Shown: positions 35,701 through 51,200, counted from the first letter of the stretch. The stretch is 64,000 nt of DNA from Pachyseris speciosa (GCA_016490735.1 JAEMWC010000661.1:407501-471500); one strand, 5' to 3'. Made by a program: numbers and translations. The notes: generated by a model from the sequence alone, not told the origin.

Positions 35701-38700
35701 TGTGGAATTGCACACATTTTAGGTATCCTACTGATGAACAGTTACAGTCAAACCTCTATTAAGCGGCCCTCTATTAAGCGGTCACCCTCTATTAAATGGA
35801 CACTTATCAAATTCCCAAAAACTAGTCCCCTTATTTACTGTAAATTTGACCTCTATTAAGCGGTCACCTCTATTAAGCGGATGCGATCACCATTTAGAAT
35901 TCCTAATTGGCTTATTTTATTGTATTTTACCTCTATTAAGCGGTCCCGTAGTCAATAACAATGCGATATTTTCACACCATGATACGCGAACCAGGTCCAT
36001 TGTCTTTTAAAAGGTCATTAAACTCAACATAATAATTATACATACCATCAGCGTAAGAGTGGTTCATGTTGAATGCCAAAACTGTACTTTATTAATGTGG
36101 TTTACAACAAAGACGATTGCCTTACAAAGAACATTAGAAGTTTAGGCGTGAACTTCCTTGAACATGAAGTTACTTGACGTTTTTCTCATATTTTGTGTCA
36201 CTGTTGTTGTTAACCCGATACAACATACTATGTAAATGCCATGGTTCCATTTTAACCATATTATATCTAAATTTTGGAAAACCTCTTTTAAGCAGTCAAC
36301 CTCTATTAAGCGGTCAGTTGGCTCTTTCCCAAGGGTGACCGCTTAAAGTGCCTATGAAGCGAAATTTGTTTCTCGCTAATTTTGAAGTTTAATCCATAAA
36401 ACTCAACATTTCAAAATTTGAAGTGCTCTTGATTAAAATCGGCGATTATACAAGCGTTTGAAATTGGGCTATTTTGCCCTCAAAAATGGCATTTGAATCG
36501 CGCGGCCAAAAAGACACGTGACAATAGCTGTGACGTAATTTTGACGTAATTTTGGGGACAAGTATTCCAAGAAATTTCGCTTCATAGGCACTTTAATAGA
36601 GGTTTGACTGTATTACATGCAGATATTTTTAGAAGCAACATTTTTTTTGCAGTCTGTCACTTTTGAATCATTAATAGAAATGGATGTTTAATATTAATTT
36701 GCCAGTGGTTTATCATGTCATTTAGCCTCCTTAAAGGAGGATACATACATATATATACATTACTTTATTTACCCTTGGATTTTAGAGTAGCTTGTGCAGC
36801 TAATATCTCTGAACATTTAACCATCAGACGAGAGATAGACCACCACACTGGGAACTATGTCCCCTACTCTTTTCGAACAATGTGTGGGTTCTTTTACGTC
36901 CCACAGAATCAATTATTAATGAAGAGTTGTGAGACAGGGCCTACAGGGCCTAAGGATCTTAATTCCTGGTGTAAACCTTGCATACAGTGCTCAAGTGCCC
37001 AGTTAAACCAGGGTTATTTATTTTACCAACAAGATACTCCAGTCATTAACAAGACAGCATCAAGCCAAGATGTGCCGACATGGGCAGGAACTACAACAAA
37101 CTTGACCTGTGTTGCTGACGGCAACCCTGCACCACGTTATATCTGGACAAACTCATCTGGTGTAGTTGCCACCTCAGAGAACAGTGGAATACTCCAGGTG
37201 ATGCCCCAAGGCCCAAATGGCTTTGGACCATACACATGTACAGTGACAAACACTAAAGGAAGGGATCAGCTGGATATACGATTGGTGAAAGTTGGTAAGG
37301 TTGAATCTTAAAGTGCAAGCCCAAAATATTTTTTATGCTAACATAAAACTTTTGGACTTTTTTATGGGCTTCAAAAGTTACGATAAACTAAGCATCATTT
37401 GGTACATGACTGAGTCAGAAGGGGTATGGATCATTCTATTCCTGGTTTGACCTCACAAACTTCTTTGCATGCATGTTTACAAAGACCTACCGCAATGCAA
37501 ATCAGTTTGTAACCCCAAACCAGGAATGGACCCATGCCCCTTCCTAGCTTGGTTGTGTAAAAGATGATGGCTAGATTATGTAACTTTTACAGCCTATAAA
37601 AAGTCAACATGTGGTTCAAAAAGGTGCCAAAAGGTGCAATGTGTTTTGAACAGGTGCAAAATATTTATTTTAGCGAAAAAAGTATTTTGGGGTTAACGTT
37701 AGGGGCACTTTAGCATGCATTTAAGGATTTCGTCCACATATTCAAAATTTAGGACCTCTTTTTTTGCAGCACTTAAAACTGAAAACATTCCGTTCTTCTT
37801 GTCAGCTTTAACTTGAGTTGATTTTAATGACTTTCCCAAAGATTTCTTCCTCAGTCCTTACACAGAACTACCATCATTCACCTTGAGTATTGAAAAAATA
37901 ATGGTTCTTTATGTTTTCAGATAAACCAGTGGTACACCTAAAGGTGGTAACTCGTCAAAAAGATTCTATCTCCCTGGTCTGGTCATTGTCGTCAGGGGAT
38001 AGCGGCCATTTCTATTTGCTTCATTATACCTTACAGTACCGTACAGAGGACAGTAGTGGGTGGATAAAAAGAATCTCTCGAATTTCTCCCAGCACAGCAT
38101 CTTACACTTTAACTGATTTAAAGCCGTACACCAAGTACTTTATTGAGCTGTATGCGACTAATAAGCACTTCACTAGTGACCCATCCAGGGCTGAGGGAAT
38201 GACTACTGAAGCAAGTAAGTAATGCTTGGGTGGGTTTAATATAGCTAAAGGCTGGTTTTCAGTAGTGGTGGAGTTGGAGTCGGAGTTATAATAAGAAGCA
38301 CAGAGTGATATGATCTGGCGAAAATCAATCCGATGGAGTCAGAAGCCGAATACCGATTCCACTTATGACTCCATCATTATGAACCAGTGAAAACTAGATT
38401 TTTAGAGTCAGAAGCAGAAGAACCAACCAATCACAATTCTCAGTTTTAGGTATTGTGATTGGTTGGTTCTTCTGCTTCTGACTCCAATAATTTAGTTTTC
38501 ACTGGATCACAAGCAATGGAGTCACAAGTGGAATCAGAAGAAAATGGAAACATTCTGATTCTTCTGACTCTGATTCTGTCATGCTTATCACTCTGCTTAC
38601 GACTCCGATTTTCGATTTTCACTGGGTCATAAGTGCAGGGCAAAAATAACTGGAATACGTTGATCATAGTTGAGTAATTAAGGTGGGGGTAAACGTGAGT

Positions 38701-39167
38701 TTGTGTGAAATTTGAAGGAGTTTGAAGAAAGGATTGTAATGGAGTAAAAATGTTTTGAAATACTTCCAGTTAGTTGACACCCCACAAGGGCACTGCAGGT
38801 TGCTGGGGAACTGTTTGATATCTGTCTAATTTCTAACTGTCTAATTTCTAACTTCAAATTCCAATTTTAAACCATTATTAAATCTTCCAAATTTCCCATT
38901 TCCCTCAATTTAACTTATCCTTTGAGAAAAATTATCTCTTCCCAAATACATGTATACCCAAAAATCACCAAAAAATTCACAAAATATCCCACAATATAGC
39001 TTTGTGAGATGAGCAGAGGGATTTTAGATTGCTTGAAACACAAACGAGATATTAACCCTTTCACCACCAAGGGGGACTTAATAGATTTTACTTGTCAAAG
39101 GGGTGGCCTTTGGTGGTGAAAGGGTTAAAAACTATCACCTTAACCCTTTCACCACCAAGGGGATTTA

Positions 39168-39210
<43 letters not shown>

Positions 39211-42200
39211 AGGGGTGGCCTTTGGTGGTGAAAGGGTTAAAAACTATCACCTTAAAGTGAAATCCATGCATGTTAATCAGCTAAAGAACTATGTTTAGGT
39301 TAACTGACTCACCTTAATGTAATAGGAGATACAGTCTGTAGGTTGCATTGGTTATTTCCTGGTTTAGTTTAGTTTAGTTAGTTTAGTTTATTGTTTTCTG
39401 CACTATTTACAAACATTTCTACATTAAATTACATTACATCGGTAGAGAAATAGGCCAGCAACTAAATTACACAAGTGATAAAAAGCAAATGTGCGCAGTG
39501 ACCAAAGTAGCTTAGGCTTTCGAGTTGGTCACTGCCACGGACAATTAATTGGCATGAACATGTACATAGATAGATTTTTAAAGAATCAAGAAGGTAAAAT
39601 GCAATAGGCGATATAAATGATATATAGATTACATAACAAAAAAAAAGAAAAACATTTATTAATATTACTTAATAATAAAAAACTAACAGGATATGAGCAG
39701 ACTAACACTTAAGGAACAGATTGAGTATTTAGGGCCTGGGCCTTTCAACAATTGCTAACTTTTAGGATTTACATCTTTAACATATAATAATATTAATACT
39801 GAGCTGATGTAGGTCCATGGGAAAGTTCACTATGTATGAAAATAAAGCAAAATGCAGTAATGTCTTGAATTGTATTATTTTACTCAGAGCCTAGTCCTCC
39901 ACAGAATGTTGAAGTGAATGCGATTAATAGCACTGCAATTCTCGTAAAGTGGAAAGCACCTCTAGACCCCAATGGACTTCTGAAGTTTTACACTGTCTCG
40001 TATGAAAGAACACCATACTTTAAAACTGGTGACCCTATATTGGAGACAGTCAAAGCCAATGTTACAGAAAAGACCATTGGTGGCCTTTCTCCATTTACCA
40101 GCTACACTGTCCAAGTCAAGGTGGTGAATGATTTGACAGGAACAGAAAGTAAACCTGTGACTGTTGTAACAATGTCTGCAGGTAAAAGGCAGTGTAAAGT
40201 TAGTATGATATCTGGTACAATGTATGCTAAGGGTCCCCCACTTCCAACCTAAAATATGTTTTGCATACGATACAGACCAATTAATCATTTTTTTCACCTG
40301 AATATTTGTCAATAAAATCTAAAAATTATATAAATATTATCATATTTAATCAAACAGTACATATTATGTGTGAATGATGATAATTATGAAATGAATTATA
40401 TATGAACTGCAGAAATAAAATCAAATGAAGAATGACCCTCACAGTTGTGAACGCAATTTTTGCACTTATGAAAAGAAGCCTGAAAAAAGTTTAGGACTTC
40501 AATGGGGTTTGAACCAGTGACCTTGCTGACATATTATGTATGTATAATTGCATCCGACAAAGGAGAACGCTTTCTAACCTCTTGGTGGTCCTGTGGTTTC
40601 TTGGGTTGCTGTATACCAAAAGGGATCTTTGCAGAAATTCCTTTGGACGGGACAACCTTTTCGTCGCCATTTTGAATTCCTGAAATACGTCAAATGCCTG
40701 TGCGATGGTTTAATTTCGCTGTTTGCTGTTTAAACATGGAATGCTTAGTGGAGACTAATCAGCGGTCAGAAAAGAGGACATGGAAGTCTTAAAAGAGGCG
40801 AAAGGCCATTTCGGGTTTAGATTCCCTCGATTTCCAAAACACAACCTACAAAATTCCTAACTGTGGACTTAAGCGATGCTACAGGACGGTAAAATTTTAA
40901 TTTGCTTTTTATGAATTGTTTGAGTGATGATTTGTATGATATCTGTATGGTCCTGTATTTTGGCCAGCTTGCAAATGTTTGCAAAACGGCACTATTTGCC
41001 ATCCACTAGTGATCGTTTCCAGGGAGGCGAAGCATGTACATGTGCACAGACAACATGTTTGCACGTACGCAAGAAAACCGAAAGCTTTTTTGCTCCTATA
41101 AGCAAATTTAATGTTGATTTGAATACACTCTTGGTTGGAAGAACTTTTCGTCTTTGTTATTCATTACTGTGATCGGTAAGCCGGAAGCAAAGATGGGTAG
41201 TGTCGAAAACGAAGCACTCGAAAACGAAGATCGAAGCAAGAAGCACCCCAAAACTCGAAAACAAATTAAAAAGTACCCAAGGTCAAAAACGAAGCACTCT
41301 GCATATGAAGTTGTAATGAGATACCCAGTGGTTTCAAGATCGAAGGTTACTTGATAGGCAACCACAGCTTGTAAATTAATTTTACTTGCACCACTTTGAA
41401 CGCACTTTCTGAGCTTTGATTATTACTAGTTTTATAACCTACCACTTACTTTTTGTGTGATTTTATTGGCTACATTTTGGAATACCGGTATGTGATGCAA
41501 ATTGGAGGACAGGTATCAGGCAATATACCCTGTCTGCGTTGATATTTGTCCTCCGATTTTTCGGGTGCAAAAAAAGATAAAACAAAGCCAGTCTTTTTAA
41601 AGTTTCTTCAATTCCAAATGGAAGTATCCATCACACTTTAAATAAACTAAACTCAACCAATCAATGAAGTTGTTTGCATCATTCACAATCATCGTCACAT
41701 TACCTTTTATCAACATTTTCAACTTTCAATTGTATATAAGCGATATAAAAATTTATGACATAAACATTGGCCAAGTGAATTCACCATTTCATTTGAGCCA
41801 TTTGTAATTCAGTGTGCTAATTTTACCTGCGACAGTAGAGGTCTCTTCCGACGTACTTAGTTATAAGAGGTACTACATATGGATTGTCGCCCTTAATGAC
41901 AGCTTTAAATTTAGTATGCTGATCTGATTTAACACTGGTTAAAAACAACCAAACCAAAAATTCGCCTATTTCCACAGGGTTTTGGTTTGCAATGCTTTTT
42001 GTGGTGTCAATTATATATTCCTTTTAACAATTTCACTCTGTACCAAGCAAAACCTTTCATCAGTCTGTTGCCTCAGAATGTCCAAAATTCAAAATCGTAG
42101 GAATTTATGTAACCTTTTAAAAACGTTTTCTTCTTTTAGCTCCCAGTGAACCAAGAAGCCTTGAAGCCAACACCACTGGAGCTTACAGTGTGCAGTTAAA

Positions 42201-45200
42201 ATGGAAAAAACCTCGTGATCTTAATGGCATTATAGTGGCATTTAAAGTTGGAATGTTCTGGAGGTTCAAGAATGTAAAAGGGGATTACAAACATAGTACA
42301 CACGAAATTCCTGCTAAAGTGACAACCAGAGCAGGAAGACGAAGATTTAGGAAAGACGTGTCCAATTTTTCAGTGCTGCGTCTGGAACCATATAGAGAAA
42401 TTGAAATGAAAAGATTGCAGCCCTTTGCTATCATATCAATAAGCATTTCTGAGGGGACCAACAATTCTAAGAAGAACATAATGTGGAGTAATTGGTCTAA
42501 CAACCAAACTATTCAAACCATGGAAGGAGGTAATGCACTGTGATGCTCTGAATAGTACCTGATTTCTCTGACATGTGCATTTTCTCCTAACTGCTACTAT
42601 TACAATCTAAAGAGACTATTGAGGAGAACTTATATGTTGGTATTATGGTGCTCAAAGAGTAAAGTGCTGAGTGAGCTGAAAAAAACCAGTGAAGTACTTT
42701 AATTACTTCCCTTTGTGATTGAACCACCTAATTTCCATAAAAGCAACTTTGTCCTTCAAATTTCCAACCATGCTTGACAACCCAGTCACCAATTTATGTC
42801 AACCTTAATGGAATTGAACTGTAATACTGTAGTTAATTTAATAGGCCTCTGCCTCAGCTGTGGAAAGACCACAATAAGGTTGAAGGAGTTACACTTCTCT
42901 GAACAAGGCCAGATTTTTCCACAGTTTAACTGGGTGCGACTGCATGTGTAGTTGTGTGTTGTGCAGGGCAAATAATTTCTTTCCTCAAGAAGAAATGCAT
43001 ACATGCATATAATGTCCAACTAAGTTACCTTTTTAGTTATGTGAAGCATCAGCTAACGGATGGTAGAATTGAATGTCTCATACATACAAGTCAATGTTAC
43101 TAATAAGACACAATTAAAGTACACCTAAACCCAAACATTTTTTTTGCTAAAATAAATCTTTGCACCTGTTTGAAATGCATCGCACTTTTTTTACCAAGTC
43201 TTGGCTATATTTTGACTTTTCTAGGATGTTAAAGTTGCAAAATCCATCGTCGTCTGTCCCACGACCAAGTCAGAAGGGGCTTGGGTCTATTCTTGATTTG
43301 ACGTCACAAACTACTTTTCATGCATGTTTACAAAGACTTAATGTGATGTAAATCAGTTTGTGACATCAAATCGAGAATACACTCAAGCCCCTTCTGACTT
43401 GGTTGTGGGACAGACGATGGCCAGATTTTGCAACATTAACACCCTAGAAAGTCAAAATAACTAGTCAAGCTTTGGTAAGAAAGGCACAAATGTGTTTCAA
43501 ACAGGTGCAAAGGTTTATTTTAGTGAAAAAAAAATTTGGGGGGTTAAAGAGTAAATTGTTGAGACATGCCATCTGAACCACATAATTATTAGATGGGGAT
43601 TTTGTTTGGAATGGACTGTAATTTTGGCTAGACAATTCATCCAATGACTGCAGACTGTTTGCATGTAACTCTGATGCAAAATTCGTTGCCACTAGTAACA
43701 AGAGTCAACCAGAAGATAACTTAACTGTGTTCTTCATTAGCTCCTAGTGCACCACAGAATGTTGAGCTTAAAGACAAAAAAGCTACATCTTTAAAAGTAA
43801 CATGGACGCCACCAGAGTTTCCCAATGGAATTATTCAGAAATACAGAATCCTTTACTCTAACAATACTGGAAAAAACTACACAGTGGATGTCACTAAAGG
43901 ACTGAAAAATGCCTCCTTGTTTTATGTTCTCTCTGGACTTACTGAAGACAGAAGTTACCAGATATATGTAAGTCTTACAGTAAACACATCAGTCTGTATA
44001 GAGTGGTTTTCACTTGATCAACTGATTGGTTGACAGAACTCGCGCCACTTTCTCAACCAGTCAGAACTAAAACCAAAACCTATCATGGCTTGGTCACCAG
44101 GGCTATCATGAAGGTTTTCAGAAGATGGTCTCTCAGAGAAAATTAAGCAATTCTTCCTGTATTTTCAGAGTGAGGGTTAAACTGGCTGATTTTACTATAG
44201 CAGCCGGCTATAAAAGCTGTGGTAACTTGCCCTTCACACCCAACCCTCCCTTTGTGGTAACTTACCCTTCACACCCAACCCTCCATTTGTGGTAACTTGC
44301 CCTTCACACCCAACCCTCCATTTGTGGTAACGTACCCTTCACACCCAACCCTCCCTTTGTGGTAACGTACCCTTCACACCCAATCCTCCATTTGTGGTAA
44401 CTTGCCCTTCACACCCAACCCTCCCTTTGTGGTAACGTACCCTTCACACCCAACCCTCCCTTTGTGGTAACGTACCCTTCACACCCAACCCTCCCTTTGT
44501 GGTAACTTACCCTTCACACCCAACCCTCCATTTGTGGTAACTTGCCCTTCACACCCAACCCTCCCTTTGTGGTAACGTACCCTTCACACCCAACCCTCCC
44601 TTTGTGGTAACTTACCCTTCACACCCAACCCTCCATTTGTGGTAACTTGCCCCTCACACCCAACCCTCCCTTTTTAGTAACTTACCCTTCACACCCAACC
44701 CTCCCTTTGTGGTATCTTGCCCTTCACACCCAACCCTCCCTTTGTGGTATCTTGCCCTTCACACCTACCCCTCCCTTTGCAGTAATTTGCCCTTCACACC
44801 CAACCCTCCCTTTGTGGTATCTTGCCCTTCACACCCAACCCTCCCTCAGTAGTAACATGCCCTTCACACCCAACCCTCCCTTTGTGGTATCTTGCCCTTC
44901 ACACCTACCCCTCCCTTTGCAGTAATTTGCCCTTCACACCCAACCCTCCCTCAGTAGTAACATGCCCTTCACACCCAACCCTCCCTTTGTAGTATCTTGC
45001 CCTTCACACCTACCCCTCCCTTTGCAGTAATTTGCCCTTCACACCCAACCCTCCCTTTGTGGTATCTTGCCCTTCACACCCAACCCTCCCTTTGTGGTAA
45101 ATTGCCCTACACACCCAACCCTCCCTTTGTGGTAACTTACCCTTCACACCCAACCCTCCCTTTGTGGTAACGTACCCTTCACACCCAACCCTCCCTTTGT

Positions 45201-48200
45201 GGTAACTTACCCTTCACACCCAACCCTCCCTTTGTGGTATCTTGCCCTTCATACCCAACCCTCCCTTTGTGGTAACTTACCCTTCACACCCAACCCTCCC
45301 TCTGTGGTATCTTGCCCTTCACACCCAACCCTCCCTTTGTGGTAACTTACCCTTTACACCCAACCCTCCCTTTGTGGTATCTTGCCCTTCATACCCAACC
45401 CTCCCTTTGTGGTAACTTACCCTTCACACCCAACCCTCCCTCTGTGGTATCTTGCCCTTCACACCCAACCCTCCTTTTGTGGTAACTTACCCTTCACACC
45501 CAACCCTCCCTTTGTGGTATCTTGCCCTTCATACCCACCCCTCCCTTTGTAGTATCTTGCCCTTCACACCCAACCCTCCCTTTGCAGTATCTTGCCCTTC
45601 ACACGCAACCCTCCCTCAGTAGTAACTCGCCCTTCACACCCAGTCCTCCCTTTATAGTAACTTGCCCTTCACACCCAACTCTCTCTTGTGTTTTGTCTCT
45701 TGTTCAGGTCCAAGCATTTACTAGTTTTCCAGGGGAGGTCAGTTCTCCAGTCAGTCATGATATCACAAAAACACCAGGTGAGAAAGATATATATTTGAAT
45801 ATACATTTGACAAACTGTGTTTCATTAGATCCTTTTGAAACAGTCATTGGTTTTTATGGAAGGGTCATTTGGGATTTAATGGATTTCATGGTTTTTTATG
45901 GAAGAGTCATTTGAGATTTTATTTTTCTTCAGCATTCTTAAAAATAAGTACCCTTTGGGTACTTGTGTGGGCTACCATTTAGAAATGAGAAAGGTTTTTC
46001 GTACTTTATGCTTGAAGTTATCAGAGGGTAGGGATGGACCATTAGAAAAAAACCAAAGGGGGTGGGTGAAAACTTTTTGATGCATGAATTTTTTTTGAAG
46101 TGCACATGTCTACAGGATTTTATTTCCTCTGCATGAACTTATTTTTAGGCACCACCGCTTGCAAGATTTTTTTAGACACGTTCCCCTTGCTGTAAGATAA
46201 GAGATAATTGGAAATGTCATTCCAGGGATATTTTGAAAAAGGCGCCGAAAATTGCCATCCATATTCGTTGTTCGTTGTTTGCCTCTAAATTAATGTATCA
46301 GTCAATTCCAAAAGCGTGGAATTGCCTGTATCAGTCAATTCCAAAATCTTGAAGTGAAGGGAACGAAGCGGTCCCCGTGGTGAATGAATCTGCGCACAAA
46401 ACCTTTGCGAAACCCTTTAGCTGGCGACCGCCGACCAATTTTTAAGGGGTGATTACATCGCGAATTTCAGCCCTGTTAGCCGGGCTGAAATTTCAGCCCG
46501 GGTTCTGAAAGAAACCCTCTTGAAATGAAAGTGGCGATTACATGGAGAAGGTTTCAGCCCGGGCCCGGTTTGTGAAACTGGGCTAGGATTTTCAGCCCGG
46601 GCAAATGGGCTGAAAAATCTGCAAAAAGTCCATGAAATTGAAATGGAATTTCAGCCCGGGCTGAAAAGGCAACGTGAGCATGAGCAGTGAGGATGTTTTC
46701 TAGGCAACAAGATGGCTGCGAAGGAGAAAAGATTTCAGCCCTGGCTGAAATTTGTAATGTAATCGCAACAGTATTTCAGCCTGCTCCACCGGGCTGAAAT
46801 TTCAGCCCGGGCTGAAATTCGCCATGTAATCACCCCCTTAGCCAAAAGTCAAATGCCCCACCGTGCGGGACAAATTTCAGATCAAATACCCAGGGTATGC
46901 CCGGGTATAAACAAAGCATGCTACTTAGCTGAAAACAGGCCAGCAGATATTATCTTGAAAATGCCATTAACCTGATGAAGGTAAAAATCTAAATTTTTAA
47001 TTTTAGTTTTTTTCCTGATGTCACGTGAAAACCAAGAATTCGCAAACTTGTTTCTAAATATAGAACTGTCACAGCGATCATGATATCTCGCCGATAAGAA
47101 GAGCATGTGCGGTGCTTCCAACCATTTCTTAAATTCGGCAAACCTTTTCACGCGGACAAACTCTACTGGATTAAATTCTTCGCAACTTTACAAAGATGTG
47201 TGCAGGAAAATTTTGTTCAGGTAGATCGAAACTGTGACATCACATGGGCACTATTTCTCACACGAAGAGATTTTCCTGGACATGTCGATATCTTGGTTTT
47301 CTTTAGAAGTCTACATTAAATAGGCCTTTTTGAGGCTAACAGAATGGATAATTATCTGTAAATGAATATTTGGAGGACAAGATGTAAAAGAAGCCAAAAC
47401 TTATGCAGTGTTTGTTTACTGACAGCTAAGTTCAGTGAAGTGTGACCGGAAACACTGTGCTGACCTCATGCAAATAATTTTTTCTCTCCAACATACCTCA
47501 ACATATTGCCGATCTTAACATGCCCCTAGAAAGTTGAAAGAGGGTAAATTTATTTGCGAGTTATGACCTTGAAGTCAAATGAAGGTAAACAGGGAGAAAG
47601 TTACTCACCGCTTGGTTTATTCACTACACAAGTTAGAAGTGAATGCAACAACTAGTGCAGTGCCTCTCAACCATAGATACAAGTTTTCCTTCAAAAAATA
47701 CCACCCTTGATACAAATTTTAAAGTGAGCAAAAGATGTTGTGATGGTCCCTGACATTCTAGTGAGTACAAATGAGCCGTAAAGGTGGACTCAGCTTGCTG
47801 CATTAACTTCAGCTGTAACTTCACCACCTGATAAACTTGAATTTCATATGCTTCGATCGATTACACTCCTGTATACGTGGAATTTCTTATGAATTCAAGC
47901 TTTGATACTTTGCTCTCTTGAGGAGACTGAATGACCATTTTTGTGCAGAATGTTCTAACACCGCTTTCGATGGTCGATGCCTTATGCACCTATCAGTGTT
48001 AGTCTGATCCTGAGGGGGGGTGGGGGGGATACGGGATGGGGTGGGGACTTTGATCTGAAACGCAAATTTTGTGTCAAACCTCCGCACCCTTGGGTAAAAT
48101 TTTTCGAGTTCAAAGTTCCCTACTGTAGGGATTGAGATCCAAGAGGTTGACCTCTTAAATGCTTAAACAATACACACACTCCAGGTTTAAAAATCACAGT

Positions 48201-51200
48201 TTTTTCTTTTAACAACAGGAATGAAAGAACACTTGAAGAAACCGATGGTTTATCGGTAACAATAGAGTGGGCAAATTTTCATTACCTTACTTTCATCGTC
48301 TTGTCCGTGCCTCATGGAGACTTCTGGGTATTTTCATGATGGCAAAGTCACTCGTATGAGTCGTATCCAGGCTCTGCTTTGTCGGCCAGTTTCAAGAAGG
48401 CAGTATCGCAGCGTGTATTGTACCATGGCAAAGTCCAAACCTGAGAAACGGTCTTTTATTAATATTTCTTCAGTTTTCAAGTTTGATCAAACTTCCCCCC
48501 TGGAACTAACACTGATAGGTGCATTATAAACAAAAACAAAACGAGAAAATATGCACTTGGGGCCTGGATTCGACTACATTCAACTGTAAGGATGATGTAA
48601 TCCTTTTGTCTGATTGGTCCAGGGACATCACATGATGTGTTACGGACAGACGGACTGACGGACAAAATTCAATGACTGTAGTGTGAGCTACCACAGGTAG
48701 CTCACACAAAAATGAGTTTATTTCTGAGGTGTTTCTGTTGGAAAAGTTTGCAACTACAATCAACTTCAGTTTGAAAATTGCACAGCATTATACTTTTATA
48801 ATAGGATACAAGAGGCAGGACAGTAAGTTCTGCAACAGTCACTAAGTACTTCAGTGACCTCAGTAACCCTCAGTCTAACATTCATGTGAATGGGGGAATG
48901 TCATTAAGTTTTCAATAACAAAGTTAATTTTCTGCAAGGTAAACACATTATCATTCAATTCTATTGTGCCTCTCAGTGGGAGTGTAGTTGCATACCTTAG
49001 CAGTGTTTGCTTTTTTTATAAATTGTACAAATTTGGTTTTTATAATATTAGATGTGTTGGAGCACCATGGTGTGGATCCTGGATCTCTTTATGGTGGGGT
49101 ATTTGCTGGAATTATCATCCTGGCTTTTGTGATCATCATTGTTGCATTAGTAATAAGGTAGGCTATATACACTACAAACTCAAAACCCAAATCTTCTGAA
49201 TTTTTTCATAGGAAATCAATAGAGTTTTACATCTTTTTTGTGGAATTTTCAGGTTAACCAGATTTTCATGGGTTTTCCCCCATTAATTTACCTCGAAAAT
49301 ACTGTGAAAATTTTACAGATTCATGGACAGCCCCAAACTAGAGAGGCATATTCTTTCTTGTCCAGTGCTGACATGTATGCCTTCTTTAAACTAGAATGAC
49401 CTGTATAAAAGGGGATAGGTGTTCTCACCTTCAGATACCTGTCAACTGAAGAGAGAAAACAGATTTAACAGATAACCAGCTAACTGCCTTTTCTACTCAG
49501 GACCACTTTAGATCCTCAGTGCAGTGTGAAAAGGCATTAAGACCTTATTCATCTGGGGTGCATGCATGGGTGTGGTTATGGGTGTGGTCATAGGGGAACA
49601 CTGGGAGGTAACGGAAGGAGAATATAAATGGAGGAAAGGCTTACTTCAAAACCCATTTATCTTTGGTGATATTTTGTTCCTTCTACCTTATAACCTTTTA
49701 TGTTTAACCATGCAAGTAGTAATATTGTAGTGGAAATTGGTTACTGTTCACGGAAGGGAAGGGGAGTTTGTACATTTTTAAGGACTTAGTATCTATACTG
49801 AAAAGTACTGACATGCCATCATTACTAAATTGACATTCTTACAGAAAGCATAGAAAACGACGGGACTCAACGGAACTCAATGGCAAGAGATATGCTGTGG
49901 CCAACTCAAATGATAGTGGTATTGGAGATAAGGAGTCACTGGACCGTGTTCCTGGAGTTAAATATGTGCAAGGTGCACGACAAGGATCAGAAGGTTCGGA
50001 ATCCTGGGTTTAGTTAGTATGGAAATTTACCTTAATTCTTGTTTTGTATGGTACGGCAGGCTTCTTGCACCATATGCTAATTAACAAGGATGCACTTTGG
50101 CTGGATGTGGCCAGCATTGATTCATTAGTAGTTTTATAAAAGCATGGATTGTGATGCTGCTCTTTTGCAGGTCACCCTTGAAAGTAAACAATGACATTTA
50201 AAATGCATACTGGTAATTTGAATGGACAATCAGTAATTATTTAAATGACACTGTTAAATAGGCTTTTAGAAAACTGTTTTAAGATTTTAACAGCACTCTT
50301 CAAATTGTACCAAATGTGAATACAAAAAAAGTACACCTTTTGATGTCGTTGTAAAGGAGTATTGAGTTTGATAACAGTAGAGGATTAAATAGATACAAAA
50401 TTCTCCTTTATTAACACTCTTGAATTATAGTTATTTACAATATCTTGCAAAAATATGGTATTAATTAGTAAAATAATTTTGCTTTGTTAAAAGGTTCCAA
50501 AAGAGATAGAAACTTAAAAAAGAACAGTAGGCTTTTTAAACTTGTAAAATATTTACCTGAAGTTAAAAGAGAAGCTAAAAATTCTTCAAAATGTGAATTA
50601 CACAAAACAATGATTTTTTTAAAATCGTGCTGATGTTTTAATGTATACATATAAAAAATATGCAGATAATGTGCAGATATCATTAGACAAGGCACTTGTT
50701 TCAATTTCAATTGAAAAGTGTATTATCAATAATAATAATAATAATAATAATAATATTTATTTATTTAAATATTTATTTAGCTCTCTGTTCTGTACACTTA
50801 CAAAGTATTTTTTAAAGATTCTGGTTGATTTTTTTAATATTATATTGTAAATAGATTTTACTTTTTCCTAGAATATTGTTTTTTCTAAAGCTAAGTTTGG
50901 GTTGTAGTTACTGGTTCACATCTTAAAAATAATTAATTGCAGTCTCTTTAACCTCAAAGACCAGTTAAACTCTTTACATATTCTTTCACGTGAACAAATA
51001 ATATACAATTTTCAGCCATCCTGGCTTCTCTGCAATTAAAATCTTCATTTCTATTTTACTAACTCTTTAACTAATAAACATTTCTTTTGTCCTAATTTCT
51101 TCTAACCTTAACCCATTGACTCCCGAGCATTTTGCCGAAAAACACCTTTTGAAGCCCATCGAGCGGTTTTCTGGCCAGATTCTAGCCAAAAAGAACCAAA

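Noticed and set aside
36715..37033. N-terminal extension of the Ig5 frame
   Set aside because: It lies in intron and repeat-like sequence; the Ig domain starts after the CAACAAG acceptor in the phase required by exon 5.
44647..45914. Long frames of repeated Pro/His/Leu-rich units
   Set aside because: They are readings of the 35-bp minisatellite whose unit lets frames stay open; the last one overlaps the real exon 11 in its proper frame only partly.
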